In this document: positions 1 through 11,888 of the stretch, piece by piece
Layout of the letters: every line of letters starts with the position of its first letter
Numbering within the stretch: position 1 is the first letter of the stretch
NCBI GenBank assembly: GCA_036250195.1
Contig: JAVHZZ010000009.1
Coordinates: 42,189,824 to 42,253,823 of the forward strand
Length of the DNA stretch: 64,000 nucleotides
From: Mixophyes australis
Lineage: Eukaryota > Chordata > Amphibia > Anura > Limnodynastidae
Reading direction: 5' to 3'
Notes under the pieces: generated by a model
What the model saw: only the letters and a program-made list of their open reading frames with translations
What the model was told of the DNA's origin: nothing
Databases searched by the model: none
Made by a program: the position numbers and the translations under genes

Positions 1-202
1 TAACAGAACAGCAAGTGAGACAGGCGTTTGTACACTAAGCGCTCAAGTATTTTGGAGGCAAAGGAGAGGAGAGAAATAGAGCGATAGTTGCAGAAAGAAG
101 TTGGATCAAGAGATGTTATTTTTAGAATTGGTGAGATGAGCGCATGTTTAAAGGAGGATGGAAATCTGCCAATGGAAAGAGACAGGTTGAAGAGGTGAGC
201 TA
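1..202 (-). pseudogene. LINE reverse transcriptase fragment (Rex1/CR1/L2-like)
   Basis: The complement reads AHLFNLSLSIGRFPSSFKHA and then ISPILK...NYRSISLLSFASKILERL. This is the conserved fingers/palm entry region of non-LTR retrotransposon reverse transcriptases (usual form NYRPISLL...K..E). The fragment runs off the left edge of the window. It belongs to the same minus-strand LINE as the endonuclease remnant at 1321-2530. A Tc1 element with a missing right end separates the two, and about 200 residues of LINE sequence between them are absent. Confidence 0.8.
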
Positions 203-378
203 CAGTCATGGCAAAAAGTTTTGAGAATGACACAAGTATTGGTTTTCACAAAGTTTGCTGCTTCAGTGTTTTTAGACTTTTTTGTCAGAAGTTGCTATGG
301 TATGCTGAAGTAAATTTGCAAGCATTTCATAAGTGCCAAATGCTTTTATTGACAATTACATAAAGTTTATGCAAAGAG

Positions 379-690
379 TCAATATTTGCAGTGTTGACCC
401 TTCATTTTGAAGACCTCTGCAATTGGCCCCGGCATGCTGTCAATCAACTTCTGGGCCACATACTGACTTATGGCCGCCCATTCTTGCCTAATCAATGCTT
501 GGAGTTTGTCAAAATTTGTGGGTTTTTGTTTGTCCACCCGCCTCTTGAGGATTGACCACAAGTTCTTAATGGGATTAAGGTCAGGGGAGCTTGAAGTTCT
601 TAATGATCCTTTAATTGGTGGATTTAGGTGCAATCTCACTAGCAGCAATATCCTTGCCTGTGAAGCCTTTTTTGTGCAAAGGTAGAACAA
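379..690 (-). pseudogene. Tc1 transposase C-terminal remnant
   Basis: The complement encodes 103 residues, including SPDLNPIKNLWSILKRRVDK and a tail ending AEVFKMKGQHCKY. This is the C-terminal part of a Tc1-type DD34E transposase, which cuts and joins transposon ends. In active members the NPIENLW block carries the third catalytic acidic residue. Here it reads NPIKNLW, so the glutamate is replaced by lysine and the protein could not be catalytic. The N-terminal helix-turn-helix and first two aspartates are not present in frame. The remainder of the reading frame is degraded. Confidence 0.88.
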
Positions 691-748
691 ATGATTTCAA
701 AGCACCACCTGTTTCTAAAGCTTCCAGTCTGTTATTCTAACTCAATCA

Positions 749-999
749 ATTCTAACTTGCTCCCTGTGTGCCTGAATTCTGTCTACCCTCCCTTAGGATG
801 TAAGCTCATTTGAGCAGGGCCCTCTTCCCTTTGTTCTCCATACCTGCTCTTCTGCTCCATCTTTACTGCATTAGCCTGCCTGGAGTCTCTGAAGTTTTGG
901 TATTTTTTGTTAACCGTTTGAAATGTGTCACCTTGTTTAGTCTACTGTTTGTGCTGTGTACGGCGCTGCGGAACTCTTGTGGTGCCTAATAAATAAAGG

Positions 1000-1034
<35 letters not shown>

Positions 1035-1036
1035 CA
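749..1036 (+). mobile_element. LINE 3' tail with (ATA)n end, nested in Tc1
   Basis: The sequence from CTCCCTGTGTGCC to a run of ATA/AAT triplets is the 3' untranslated end of the Rex1/CR1-like LINE that also occurs, in reverse, at 13733-14300. Shared blocks include GGATGTAAGCTCA, GAGCAGGGCCCTC, GGCGCTGCGGA and GGTGCCTAA. It splits the Tc1 leader after CTCAATCA, and AATCA is repeated on the far side, a plausible 5 bp target duplication. It is 5'-truncated, as is usual for LINE insertions. Confidence 0.75.
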
Positions 1037-1320
1037 GCATGACAGAGTGAATTCCAACCTTGTCCTTGTCAACACTCTCACCTGTGTTAATGAGAGAATC
1101 ACTGACCTGATGTCAGCTGGTTCTTTTGTGACAGGGCTAAAATGCAGTGGAAATGTTGTGCCATTGTCATGGCAAAGAAGGACTTTGAAATTAATTGCAA
1201 TTCATCTGATTACTCTTCATGACATTCTGGAGTATATGCAAATTGCCATCATAAAAACTGAAATGAAATTTGGCATGAGGAAATATTTTGTCAAATGGTA
1301 TCAATTTTTGTCTTTGAAGT

Positions 1321-2530
1321 AGGTGGCAAAATCATTGGCTGTGAGGGAGGAAGGGGAAGGAGGTGCAGGTGGGCAGAGAAGTGAGTTGAAGGTGGCAAAG
1401 TGGCGATGTGGATTAGAAGACTGGGTGGATATTAGAGATTTGAAGATTGTTAGCAATTGAAAGGGCAGTGCTGTAAGATAAAAGTATAAATTTATAGTGG
1501 AGGAAATCAGGATAGGAATGACATTTCCTTCAGTGGCGCTCTGCGGGGTGGAAGCACTTTTGCAGGTAGCGGGTCAGTTTGGGCTGCCATGGTTGGGGTT
1601 TGAATCATCAGAGACTATAAGTGGTAGCTGGAGCTGCATTGTCTAGGGCTGAAGTGAGTGTTTTGCTGTAGAAAGAGGTGGCCTGATTAAGGCTGGACAA
1701 TGCAGATGTAAGAGAAAATAGCTGTTTAGTGAAGATGAAAAGTGGATTGACTTAAGAGTACTTAGGTGTTATTGTGTACATGTGGATTTGTGTGCAGAGG
1801 GAAGGGCATGATGTAAGGTGAGGTTGATGGAAAGTAGGTTGTGGTTGGAGAGTGGGAATGCTAATTTGGTGAAACTAGAGATGGAGCAGTAATGGTAGAA
1901 GACAAGTTCAAGGGAGTGTCCATCACAGTAGGAGGGAGATGAGGTCCACTGGGAGAGACCAAAGGAGGAAATAAGTGAAAGAAGTTTAGTGGCAGAAGAG
2001 ACAGTGGTATTATTAGTGGGAATGTTGAAATTACCTAATAGGAGATTCCGTAGGTCAAAGCATGGGATATAAGTGAGCCAGGCTGTAAAATTGTCAAGAA
2101 ATTTGGAAACTGGAACTGGGGAGTGATGAATGACAGCAATGAGAGTAGGAGAGTGAAGGTTCAGAGGGTATGACTTGGAAGGTGCAATTTGGAGAAGGTG
2201 CAACTTGGAGAAAGTAGAAAGCCTTTTCCACCTTTTCTGTTTCTGGGTCTGGGGGTATGGCTGAGGTAGGGTCCCCCATAGGAGAGAGTTGCAGGGGATG
2301 TAGTGTTAGTGGAAGTGAGCCAAGTTTAAGTAATAGCAAGGAGGTTGAAGGATTTTGAAATGAATAGATCATGAATTGATGCAAGTTTATTACAAACAGA
2401 CCTGTTGTTCCATAGTGCACAGGAGAAAGGAAGAGAGGGTAGTGGAGATATGTGGATAAGGTTGGCAGGATTATTATTGATTGATATTGATTCCAAAATA
2501 ACTGCCTTGAGCAGTGAATCAAGTCCTACA
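1321..2530 (-). pseudogene. LINE endonuclease region (Rex1/CR1/L2-like)
   Basis: The complement contains ALWNNRSVCNKLASIHDLFI and then FNLLAIT, the N-terminal block of an apurinic-type LINE endonuclease. Further on it reads LLLGNFNIPTNN (normally GDFN), LLSLISSFGLSQWTSSPSYC, GHSLELVF and LSNHNLLS (normally LSDH). The loss of Asp in both GDFN and SDH and several frameshifts show it is inactive. The part nearest 1321-1700 is the degraded linker toward the reverse transcriptase and ends in LTANDFAT. It is the upstream half of the LINE whose RT lies at 1-202. Confidence 0.78.
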
Positions 2531-2569
2531 AGGAATACCAGGCACACATTGTTTTCTGGACAATATAAT

Positions 2570-2961
2570 AGTGGCAGACACCTCTTAATTGTCGTTTCGC
2601 TATTAAATAAATTGATTACTACAATAAATGGCCAGAAGTTGCTTTCACTGCACAGGTAACTTTGACTACAGTAAATAGTAAGTATTCTGCTTCTACTGCA
2701 GTAAATATGTTCCTCTCCACAGTTTTAAGCAGAGAAGGTAATCCAAAGGAGTTAATAAAGGATAAAGGATCTCACTTTACTTCATTGGAATCTCAGTACT
2801 TCTTGAGGGAGAGAAATATTATGCATAGGAAGTCTTCTGTTTACTATCCTCAGGCTAATGGGAAAATTGAGCGTTTCAATCAAAGTTTGAAAGAGAGTCT
2901 TCATACAGCTAACCTGGAAAGACAAGCATGGGAAACCTAATTCCTAAAACCTCTAATGTTA
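2570..2961 (+). pseudogene. Ty3/gypsy integrase core fragment
   Basis: One frame from about 2611 reads IDYYNKWPEVAFTAQVT and then FLSTVLSREGNPKELIKDKG, SHFTSLESQYFLRERNI, SSVYYPQANGKIERFNQ and LKESLHTANLE. This is the DDE integrase core of a Ty3/gypsy LTR retrotransposon. The first Asp lies in DYY, the second in IKDKG and the Glu in NGKIERFN. It has no N-terminal zinc finger or C-terminal domain and stops soon after QAWET. No flanking LTR, protease or RT is recognisable, so it is an isolated fragment abutting the 5' end of the LINE. Confidence 0.85.
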
Positions 2962-3066
2962 TACTTACTAGTTGTGTGTATAAATTCCTGTTGGTCATTA
3001 TTAGATATAGTAATGTTGCTTTTATGAAATGAGGGAATTTATGGTGTATTACCAGTTTATGACACT

Positions 3067-3245
3067 AGGGGGTATATTTACTAAACTGCGGGTTTTAAAA
3101 AGTGGAGATGTTGCCTATAGCAACCAATCAGATTCTAGCTGTCATTTATTTAGTGCATTCTATAAAATGACAGCTAGAATCTGATTGGTTGCTATAGGCA
3201 ACATCTCCACTTTTTCAAACCCGCGGTTTAGTAAATATACCCCTA
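3067..3245. mobile_element. Foldback MITE, GGGGTATATTTACTAAAC family, copy 1
   Basis: This is a near-perfect inverted repeat of about 178 bp. The outer arms read GGGGTATATTTACTAAAC and the complement near 3228-3245. The inner arms contain GTGGAGATGTTGCCTATAGC and CAGATTCTAGCTGTCATTTA, with a short loop near 3150-3165. It carries no coding sequence. A second copy lies at 8271-8445. Such elements are mobilised in trans by a full-length transposon. Confidence 0.85.
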
Positions 3246-3637
3246 GGTAGTGACATGAAATTCAACATTGGCACTTATAAACAGGAAGTTACCTCTTTGG
3301 TTATATCAGACCTATTTTGACAAACTCCCTGTCTTTGTGCCTTCCTCTCTGTGACGAGTCCCATGGCTTATCACGCTGTTATGACTTTTGGTTCATTTGC
3401 ATATGTAAACAAAGTTATAATCTTTTCTTCTTCCCAGTCAGGTTTGTAATATCAATACTTATAATTATCCCTTGGGGAAGTTCTCATTATATATCATAAA
3501 GTATCACCATAGATGTCAAACATTTTTGTTTAAATAAATCCGAGTTTGCATTTCTTATTGTGCCTGCATGCTCTAATATTATTTTCTTCAGTGGGCTTTT
3601 CCTACATATTTTTTTTATTGCAGCAGCATATTAAACT

Positions 3638-3661
3638 AGATAGATAGATAGATAGATAGAA
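3638..3661 (+). repeat. (GATA)n microsatellite
   Basis: This is a simple run of about six AGAT units just upstream of the CCCGGG-rich MITE. It has no other feature. Confidence 0.9.
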
Positions 3662-3755
3662 TCTTTATTTGTGAGGATGTATACACTTTATTAATGATGT
3701 TTCTACTATATACTCTTCTTCTGAGTAATTTTTTTTTACTAAGAAAAATTCACCT

Positions 3756-4227
3756 TATACCCCATTCATACTGCACCAAAAACCCGGGTTTTTGCAGAGG
3801 CACGCTGAAAAACCCGGGTCTTGGTGCAGTATGAATAGTCCAACCACAAAATCCCGGGTCTAAAATCCCGGGACTTAGACCCGGGATTCTGCGATGGGTA
3901 ATTCCCGTGTTGGACCCCGCTAGCCTGCAGTATGAATGGTGCTAGAAATGACGTCATTTTAGTACCCAGAGGTCCCCTGACAGCCGGCAACGCAGCAGAG
4001 ACACCGCTGGCTGAAAATAAGTTAAGTAAACATTTCTTATGTATTTTTTTTTAATTAAAATCTTTTTTAACACTTTTTTTTTTCTAAAACCCAGGTCGGG
4101 CAGGTGCAGTATGAACCCGCCCGACCCGGGAATCTTGTTATCTATACTGCCCTGTGCCCCGGCAATATCCCGGGTTAACAACTCGGGATATTGCCGGGGC
4201 GGCAGTATGAAAGTGGTATTAGGCACA
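3756..4227. mobile_element. MITE-like element with CCCGGG-rich ends
   Basis: The ends are inverted and similar: ACCCCATTCATACTGCACC on the left and the complement TACCACTTTCATACTGCCGC on the right. TTA flanks both sides, fitting a PIF/Harbinger-type 3 bp target duplication. About 150 bp at each end is packed with CCCGGG palindromes and short hairpins such as AAACCCGGGTTT. The motif GCAGTATGAA recurs inside. The centre is AT-rich with poly(T). There is no transposase. Confidence 0.7.
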
Positions 4228-7200
4228 TTTTGTAAGTGAAGAATGCTATTGGTAGCTGTACTCTTCTACACATATCCATTGGGAGGGTGCCATCTTCTTT
4301 TATATTGATAATCAGGTCTAGAAAGTTTATGGATTGATGACTCAATTCAAAATAAGATTCTTGTCATAAAGGGAGAAAGTCATCCCACTTAGTATTGAGG
4401 ACATATAACAGTTTTGGAAAACAACTCACTGAATTAAAGTTATTTAAATTATTGCTGAATATACATAACAAAAACTTCAAAGTATATCAATATTGATTGA
4501 CATACATCACTCTTGCAGAGATGTATAGAGATATAGAGATGAATAATTTTACTTTGGAGACAAATTAAATAAGATATATTGAAAATGTGATGACAGAACG
4601 GGGGGTAATCTGTAATCAAAACTGTTTGAGCTGGACTGGGAACAGCTTTAGTGTAGAGATATTAAGGCTCTATAAGATTTAGTGTGAAAAAGATATTGCT
4701 CAAGTCTAAAAATTACGGAAGAGATAAATAATATGTGTGTGTTAGAAGTAGATAGTGATAAATGATGGTTAAGGGACTAGTATACAAAGTATTGCAAGGT
4801 TATAAAAAGTTTAACGACCATACTAAATTGAGACAAATGTTGCAAGGCAAGTGGCATCCAAGTGTGTCAACAATAATCTAATTATTTCTTGGCAAAGGTC
4901 TTCCTCTTGTTGTGTTTTGTAAGAAAGTTTATATAACTTGGTAAATAGGTGATGAAAGAGGTCCCAATCCAAACTGTTAATAAGAAGTGTGTGATACAAG
5001 GAAGCCCTCTACCGGAATGATTGGTTCCTTATGATACCGTTCTAAAGCATAGGGACTAGATGTGGAATAATAAAGATTGCAGGTGGTAGCATTGCCTATA
5101 TGAATGAGATTATTTTGGAGAATACATCAACATATATGTGCAGAAATCTTACTAACATGTATCACATAAGATTATAAAATATGTATTCAAGTTTGGCACG
5201 GACGCAGATCTAATGTATGAATATTTTAGATATGAAAGGAGAGGTTGTGAAGTGGTAGGAGGTTGGACTTTGATATGACATATATATTTTTGAACATTGC
5301 CCATCTTCACATTTGTAAACCTTTCTATACACCTGAAGTGGACCTCCTCGGTCACCAATATAATATGAATTGCTGTGCACATCCAGTGGGCTTCTCCAGT
5401 GTATATCTTGCGGGTGTGGAAAACATTTTGAACTCCAGTCACTTCAGTCCAAGTTATTGTACTTTGAAAATAAGTGACAAAAGTAAGGTAGATCTCACTG
5501 GTACAATGAGTAATTTTGAAAGATGTTTAGTTGCACAGATTTCGGTTAAAGGATCATACAAAATGGTTCTTGAATGAAATTTTCACCTAGTTTGGTCTAA
5601 GTGTTTGGTAACAATCTGAGCCTAGTTTAAGAGATCAGAGAAGGTCACAGGGATGTGTTTGTTGCCAATTTTATTGACTTCTAGAGACAATCCCAATATT
5701 TGTGGGTTTGCCCTTGTTTTTAATTTTGATCAGTAGGGGTTCCACTGTCAGGGGATAGTGACCCCTCCCAGTTAGAATTAGTAATGTGTCATTTAATCCT
5801 TCAATGTACTCATTGGGAAGTCAGATGATTCCTCATGGTGGGATCAATATTTTGCAAATGGAGGATGCTAGGTAAAAAAAAAGTGGCAAATTAACTTTTT
5901 AATGAATACTCTAAAATATACAGGATGCACTTACATATACCAAACAAAAATGAAAAATATAAAAATGTGGCTTATTCCACCAATGCAGTTGAAAGCACGG
6001 ATTATGTTAACCGCATCACAGTCTGCAGGGCAAGGCTGCAGACATTACACACTTATACAGCAGTGTACCTAGTTCAGAGATACACAGAAGGATGGCATAT
6101 GTGTAACAATATAATAGTAAAGAGTGTGATTTAACTTACATGTTTTAAAGTGGTTTGAAAGTATCTTTTTTCACAGCTAACAAAAAAAAGTTGACAGGGT
6201 GTGTCTGTAGTGAGGCTAATCAAGCTGAGCTCCTGTTGAGAACTCCTTTATAAAGACAAGGTGGAAGTGTCACCATCACACTAGGGCTGTGGGAGGAGTT
6301 TGAAGTATTTAAATCTGTCTTGTTTCATGGTTCAGGGTGACCGATGCCTAATAAGTTGTCCAGTGTCTAGGGAGCTGGTCTCTGTTAATTTAGCATTAGG
6401 GTCACAAGAAAGTGTGTTGTTATTTATATTATGAATTACTTTGCCATCTTGAAAAATACAAAAAAGTACAAAGCAAGAAGTTGTCCGTGTGTGCATCACC
6501 AGAATGGTGGACATATATATATAGCCATAATGGTGTCACAATATATAAATATACTACAGAAAACCATGTTATAATAACCAATTGTATCTTATTTGAAAGA
6601 TGTGATTATAAATATATACATTATCAATAGAAAATTAATGGATATATACAAAATGTTATGGTTTACAAATTATTCTAAAACATGTACATTTAAAAGAATA
6701 ATTAAATCCATAAGGAATATAAGTATTTAGGGTTAAAATCCAGAAACTCTTCTGTTTCCATAAATATGCCAATTTATCTCTCCCCCTACCACCCTGTATT
6801 ATCTTCTTTATTCCATATATTTTTACATTTATGTGATAAATAGAACAAGTACTCTGAGCAGTATTTGCTGGTGAGGCATATGGTATACTTTTGCCCCTGC
6901 ACTAGACTGACCTCGCACTATGCTGGCTAAAGAACCTATTTGTGTGCTTACCTTCAAATACCAGGGGCTGTCATAATGATTAGTGCAGATGTAGGACCAG
7001 TGTTCTTATTGACACATATTGACTGCGGAAATCCACTGTAGAAGCCTGAGTTATGAGTCTATTAGCTTGGTGGGATTGTTGCCCACCACTTTAGATGTCT
7101 GCAGAGCAGAGATATTTTACCTCTCTGTACCTACGCTTTGTGGACAGCACTTAAGTGATGCTAATTGGCAGAAATATGTTACTTGCCTCCAGATCACAAG

Positions 7201-7420
7201 ATTTTCAAAATTTCTGGAACACTGGGAATCATAATCAATTCCAGGAGGCTCATAGAATATTTAGAAGACTTGGTAGGCCTGTAAAGAATTTTAGAGAAGA
7301 AAAACTCTCCACACTAGATATCAATAGTACTTGTTACAAGTCACCAATGTCATATCAATTATTATATATTCACTGTAAAAGGGGTTGGTTACAGGATCGT
7401 GATACTGGAATCGCCACCAT
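4228..7420. other. Unassigned intergenic or intronic stretch
   Basis: No gene, exon or classifiable repeat was recognised here. Open frames are short and without family motifs. Parts of 5150-5870 read as if they were an old retroelement on the minus strand, but no diagnostic motif could be found. Confidence 0.4.
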
Positions 7421-7423
7421 CAA

Positions 7424-7832
7424 CCCAAAAATACCGATCATTACATGTCCTACAATGAATAAATCTCAACTGACCTTAAAAATCACAAGTAATGTAGCCA
7501 ACAGTGTTGTGGGACATTCCGAAGGGAAGAAATCACGACACACCTTTTACACCTCCCTTCATTGGACAACTGTCCTATTAGCGCTTTTAAAGCAGCAATT
7601 CCAGGTGTAGCCTAACCCTAACCATAATCCTAACTCAGTTTAATTTAGTTAAGCAGCGGGACCCAGCATTGTCACTTTAAAAGCGCTAAAAGGACAGTCG
7701 TCATTTAAACAACGTGCCGTGATTTCTTGCCTTTGAAATGTTCCACAAAACTGTCAGCTACGGTAATTGCAATTTTTAAGGTTATTCGAGATTTATTTAT
7801 TGTCGGCCATATAATGATCGGTATTTTTTGGT
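7424..7832. mobile_element. Foldback MITE with AAATACCGATCATTA ends
   Basis: The left arm from AAAATACCGATCATTACATG and the right arm, ending ATAATGATCGGTATTTTTTG, are inverted copies of about 180 bp with roughly 80% similarity. Both arms contain AAATCTC, GGAACATT-like and TTAGCGCTTTTAAAG blocks, and the latter meets near the centre. No coding sequence is present. A weakly related CGATCGGCATTTT block occurs at about 12190. Confidence 0.7.
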
Positions 7833-8270
7833 CAGTGTACTAACTGCCTGACTTAAATACTTCTAGAATCAATAAATTACACATATTTGAAAGAGCTATT
7901 TTCTCCCATTATAACTAGGGCATATATATTCTTATACAGATATTATTTCTTTATTTTCTTTAAAATATTTGCTAAACATAGTTATTATGAGGTTTATTCC
8001 TTCAGCTGGAGTTGATGCCACCTGGTAACCTGTATCTTTTTGATTGTAAAAAGATTGTTAGTTAAATGTTATATTGTTTTATAGATATTAGTATAGATTA
8101 ATTAGGTTACCACTAAGAAATCTTTTACAAGGTAAACCGTTTGTCAATTATTTTATTATATTTTAATCAATTCATTATTTTTATTAATAAAGTAGTATGT
8201 CTCTGAACCCTATTAAGTTATCCTATGTCTTTCTTAAACACAAGTCCTCCAAACTGTTCCTGGAGATATA

Positions 8271-8445
8271 GGGGTATGTTTACTAAACTGCGGGTTTGAA
8301 AAAGTGGAGATGTTGCCTATAGCAACCTATCAAATTCTAGTTATCATTTCTTTAGTACATTCTACAAAATGACAGCTAGAACCTGATTGGTTGCTATAGA
8401 CAACATCTCCACTATTTCAAACCCGCAGTTTAGTAAATGTGCCCC
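8271..8445. mobile_element. Foldback MITE, GGGGTATATTTACTAAAC family, copy 2
   Basis: This has the same architecture and sequence as the element at 3067: GGGGTATGTTTACTAAACTG at the left, CAGTTTAGTAAATGTGCCCC at the right, and the AACATCTCCACT and TTGCTATAG blocks inside. It is more diverged than copy 1, with several mismatches between arms. Confidence 0.85.
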
Positions 8446-8639
8446 ATAGTCTCAGAAGTGATTTATACAATGTCCAAATTACATTTCCTTTTCTTATAGT
8501 CTTCAAGAATAACTACTGTTAAGACCTTTACCATCTCAGATTTCCCCAATTATATCCCGATTAATTTATTTACTAATTTAGTAATGTATTTAATGTATTT
8601 TCAATTATGTTCAATTATTATTATTTACTTACATTGTTT

Positions 8640-9330
8640 CTACATTGAGCCTCATGTGCCATTTATATGCCTAACTTGTCATTTGGTCCAAATTCTTCTG
8701 TAGGGACTTCACGCCATGCTGCGTGTTAATAATCTTACAAAGCTTAGTATAGTCTGCAAATAGAAACCTTACTTTCTACACCTTCTACGGGGATCAGTAA
8801 TACAACAAAAGTTTCCAGTATTGATTCCTGAGGCACCCACTAATAAACTTAACCCAACTTAGAGCAACCTTTTCCTCGGCGAGTTATGTTCATATTTTCC
8901 CCTAGTGCTGGTGATTTTATCTTGTGTACAAATATATTAAGTTAAACTGTATTGAATGCTTTTGCAAAATCCAAATATCATCAACTGCCTTGCCAAGGCC
9001 CAGTTTTCCTTACTTCCCAATAGAAACTGATTAGATTAGTTTAGCATGACTGGTTCTTTAAAATATAAGTTTGGACTCTTTCAGTGGCATATTTCTGGAT
9101 GTTATCTCCTATAATCCATTTAAATATTTTACTCACCAATGACTCAGGCTCACTGTTCTGTTTATTTATTTACTGAATATAGCTCTAGGACAGGTGCTTT
9201 ATTAATCTTAATGTTGTCTAATGGTCAATGTACTTAGTAATATCTAAAGGTAGACATCATTTGTACAAACACAGGAAAATAAATAATTTCTTCCATTTAA
9301 TTCCCTCGGTTGATCTTTTAGTGGTCCAAT
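8640..9330 (-). pseudogene. LINE reverse transcriptase remnant (CR1/L2/Jockey-like)
   Basis: The complement contains FAKAFNTV (usual form DFSKAFDTV), NIFVHKIKS, VPQESILETF (usual form VPQGSVLGPLLF) and a degraded FADD block. These are the palm motifs of a non-LTR reverse transcriptase in the right order. The frame is broken in many places and the catalytic aspartates are lost. It looks like an old copy of the LINE type whose C-terminal part is at 36885-37621. Confidence 0.6.
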
Positions 9331-10479
9331 GCTATTAGCTTTTAATTTTTTTGCTATTTATATATTTGAAAAATAATATTTGCTCTAGTTAACAGTTACT
9401 CTATCAGTTTCTGTTTTTGCTAACCTGGTTTCTTATTTACAGGTTTTTTTTTTAAAAAAAATTATATTTAAGTAATGATCTGTCTGTACCCTATTTTCTT
9501 CCTGCATCTTCCTCACTAGTGTCTTATGCAGCCACATTGTTCTCTTTTTATTTCTATGACACTTGTTTCTATAAACATACATGCAGCAATAGTCATAAAA
9601 ACTATATTTTTAAGTGTCCCAATTTTGCTTCCCTTTGAAAGAGAGGTATCCCATTCAACCAGCTTTCATGCTTGTTTGAATTAGGTGCAAGGAGTTTTCA
9701 TGAGGTTGGTTCTTAAAAGATATCTACAAACAATAAACAGTTTTAGTCATAAATTACAGTCTGTATTGGACACATTAAAATGTATGCTCCTTGTTCCATG
9801 TGTAGTCAATTGATGCACTGGTCCTCACGATTCATCAGATTTAATCCACAAGACATCTTGGTTGAAATCTTTGTTGGGGTGACACACATTTTCTTAAAAG
9901 AGAGTCTCTTATTTAGACCCTCCCCTAGGCTTTGATTTGTTAAAAGTTTTAACCTATCAAAGATCATGGTGGAGATATATCCCCTACTACTTCAAATGTA
10001 TCTAATAGTAAAATAAAAAATGCATATTACATATTGTGGCAAGGATTGATGGTAGGAGAGCCTGGGGAGTATTTATTTACTGTCTTGATATTTATCTGTA
10101 ACAATTACAAAAGTGTTTGACATTTGTTATTAGGCAATTGTTATAAAGGCAATTGTTATTATCCTCTGGAGCTCAAAAAGCATGTGAATGAAACAAGATG
10201 TATTCCAGAAATTGGAACACTACCACTAGTAAACGGTGATAGTGGGTATGATGACACTATTGCAGAATACCTATATTATGTAGCGAGTTACAGCAGGGAT
10301 CTGTTTATTAGCTTATTGTTTTTATTCTGTTTATTACCATGGCCTATAAATTCAGATGTCTGTATTTGCAGATGGCAATAGTATGTTAGGTTATAAGCCT
10401 AGATGAGGATTGTAACATATTGCAAAAAGACTTGCACAAAACTACTCTTTGGCCAGAGAAGTGTCAGCTTGGGTCAATC

Positions 10480-10541
<62 letters not shown>

Positions 10542-11498
10542 TACTAATATCAACCCTTAAATAATTCCTAAATATCTGCTTCCACATGGTTTTGATAAAA
10601 GCCTAATGTAAGATAAATCAGAGAGGCTAATTATTGCAGAATACCGCAGTGCCTCAAATTAGAGTTTCTGAGCTTGATCCCGATAGCTAATGCAATCTGA
10701 AAATGGTGTTATCCTTTGGAGAAAGCTTCTCAGGAGATGAATCTTTGGATACTTCCCCAGAAGGATTTACGTTCCTCCAATCCCTCCTATCGTTGATAGT
10801 ATTCTGAGCATGTGCAACCTGATGGCCGATCATGCACAGTGCAAAAGCCAGGTCAGAACCTTTACTATAGACTCTTCATTGGTACAAGCTTCTATCAGAG
10901 CCACTATCTAGGTAGTACAATTTTAGGAAATAGGCACCTTTTTATTGAAATAAGAAATGCTCATTAATGTGCAGAAAATGTGAAAAGTCATTAATACACG
11001 CAGACATTGATAATAATTATCATATTCCGTAGTGCTTTACAATAAGGAACACACACTACTACTTTAGTACACAGTACTAAAACAATACTGGGTAATACAG
11101 ACAGACAGAGTGGTAGGAGAGCCCTGCTCGCAAGCTATCTATAGTGTCTGCAAATATAGTTTTGTCACTGTTTAAGTCATCGAATAGACCATATATTAGA
11201 CATGGGCTACCTAATTAATGAATGGTATGAAGGCATTCAATTATAAAGATAGCTAGATAAATTGGGATCCAAATTTGATAAATGTCCTGTAATAAGGCAG
11301 TAAAATAATCTATATTTTTAACTACTACTAATTAAACAAAATTAACAAAAATATGTATACCATATTCCCACTGCACAGCTACTTTAAGTGGTATTTCTTG
11401 ATATTTTACTATTTGATTCATGCTTTGATTATATAATGAGTTATATTGTGTTATATTGAGTTATATAAGTGTATTTGTTTTTTTTGTTTTTTTTGCAG
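9331..11498. other. Probable PAPPA intron sequence, nothing further assigned
   Basis: Apart from the ATT microsatellite at 10483-10537, no repeat family or exon was recognised in this stretch. The exon preceding the one at 11499 must lie further upstream and was not found in the window. Confidence 0.4.
10483..10537 (+). repeat. (ATT)n microsatellite
   Basis: This is a run of about 18 ATT units, with slight degeneration at the right end. Confidence 0.95.
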
Positions 11499-11627
11499 AG
11501 ACCTAAAACATGGAAGTGTCTACAAGTACCAGATTGTGACAGTTACTGCAAATGGAGAGAGTAAGTCATCCCCAGAACTGATGTACCGTCATGGCAACGG
11601 CTACTGCGGGGATGGAATAATCCAAAA
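11499..11627 (+). CDS. PAPPA: Pappalysin (PAPPA-like) internal exon a
   Basis: This exon encodes part of a secreted metzincin metalloprotease that cleaves IGF-binding proteins; the catalytic domain is not in this window. The exon starts after a long T-rich tract ending in GCAG, with the last base of a split Arg codon, and ends before GTAAGA with two bases of a Lys codon. It is 129 nt and open. The peptide begins DLKHGSVYKYQIVTV, which looks like the end of a fibronectin-like strand. It runs into GYCGDGIIQ, the start of a Myxococcus-type disulfide repeat seen in pappalysins. The split codon joins exactly in frame to the exon at 13065. PAPPA2 is the main alternative; I prefer PAPPA because the joined text DDMNKINGDGCSLFC matches my memory of PAPP-A. 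Confidence 0.88.
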
Positions 11628-11888
11628 GTAAGAGGTGCTTAAAGGATGGGACATTTTTCAGATGTAGCCATTTAAACTGTCCATGGATTCAAGGTGCAGT
11701 TCTTTTTGGGAGAGGAATGTAATTTTACACTTTGGGATCACTTGTTATCAATCTTCTCCTATAAATTCATACCTGTAAATTTTTCTTCAAGCCTTTCTAC
11801 CCTCAGGAGTTATCTCACAGGAGTTACCTCAAGTGCCTTCACGATAGGAACATTTTTGCAAGGGTGAAGTTGTTGTGAGTTCTTTGGA

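Larger units (their letters stand above)
203..1320 (-). mobile_element. Tc1/mariner element, right end lost, interrupted by a LINE tail
   Basis: The left terminal sequence CAGTCATGGCAAAAAGTTTT starts directly after a TA dinucleotide, as expected for Tc1 elements. The body contains a transposase remnant on the minus strand. The leader region at 1037-1320 contains the typical TGATGTCAGCTGGTTCTTTT and TGGAGTATATGCAAATTGCC text. The matching inverted right end is missing. A LINE 3' tail is inserted at about 749-1036. The copy is dead. Confidence 0.8.

Noticed and set aside
5152..5577. Opposed 96- and 104-codon frames as a gene
   Set aside because: No family motif, no splice signals or repeat match, and the two frames overlap on opposite strands. 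Chance is the simplest reading.
10124..10381. Possible upstream PAPPA exon
   Set aside because: The peptide NCYYPLELKKHVNETRCIPE has no resemblance to pappalysin, and no splice donor joins it in phase 2 to 11499.
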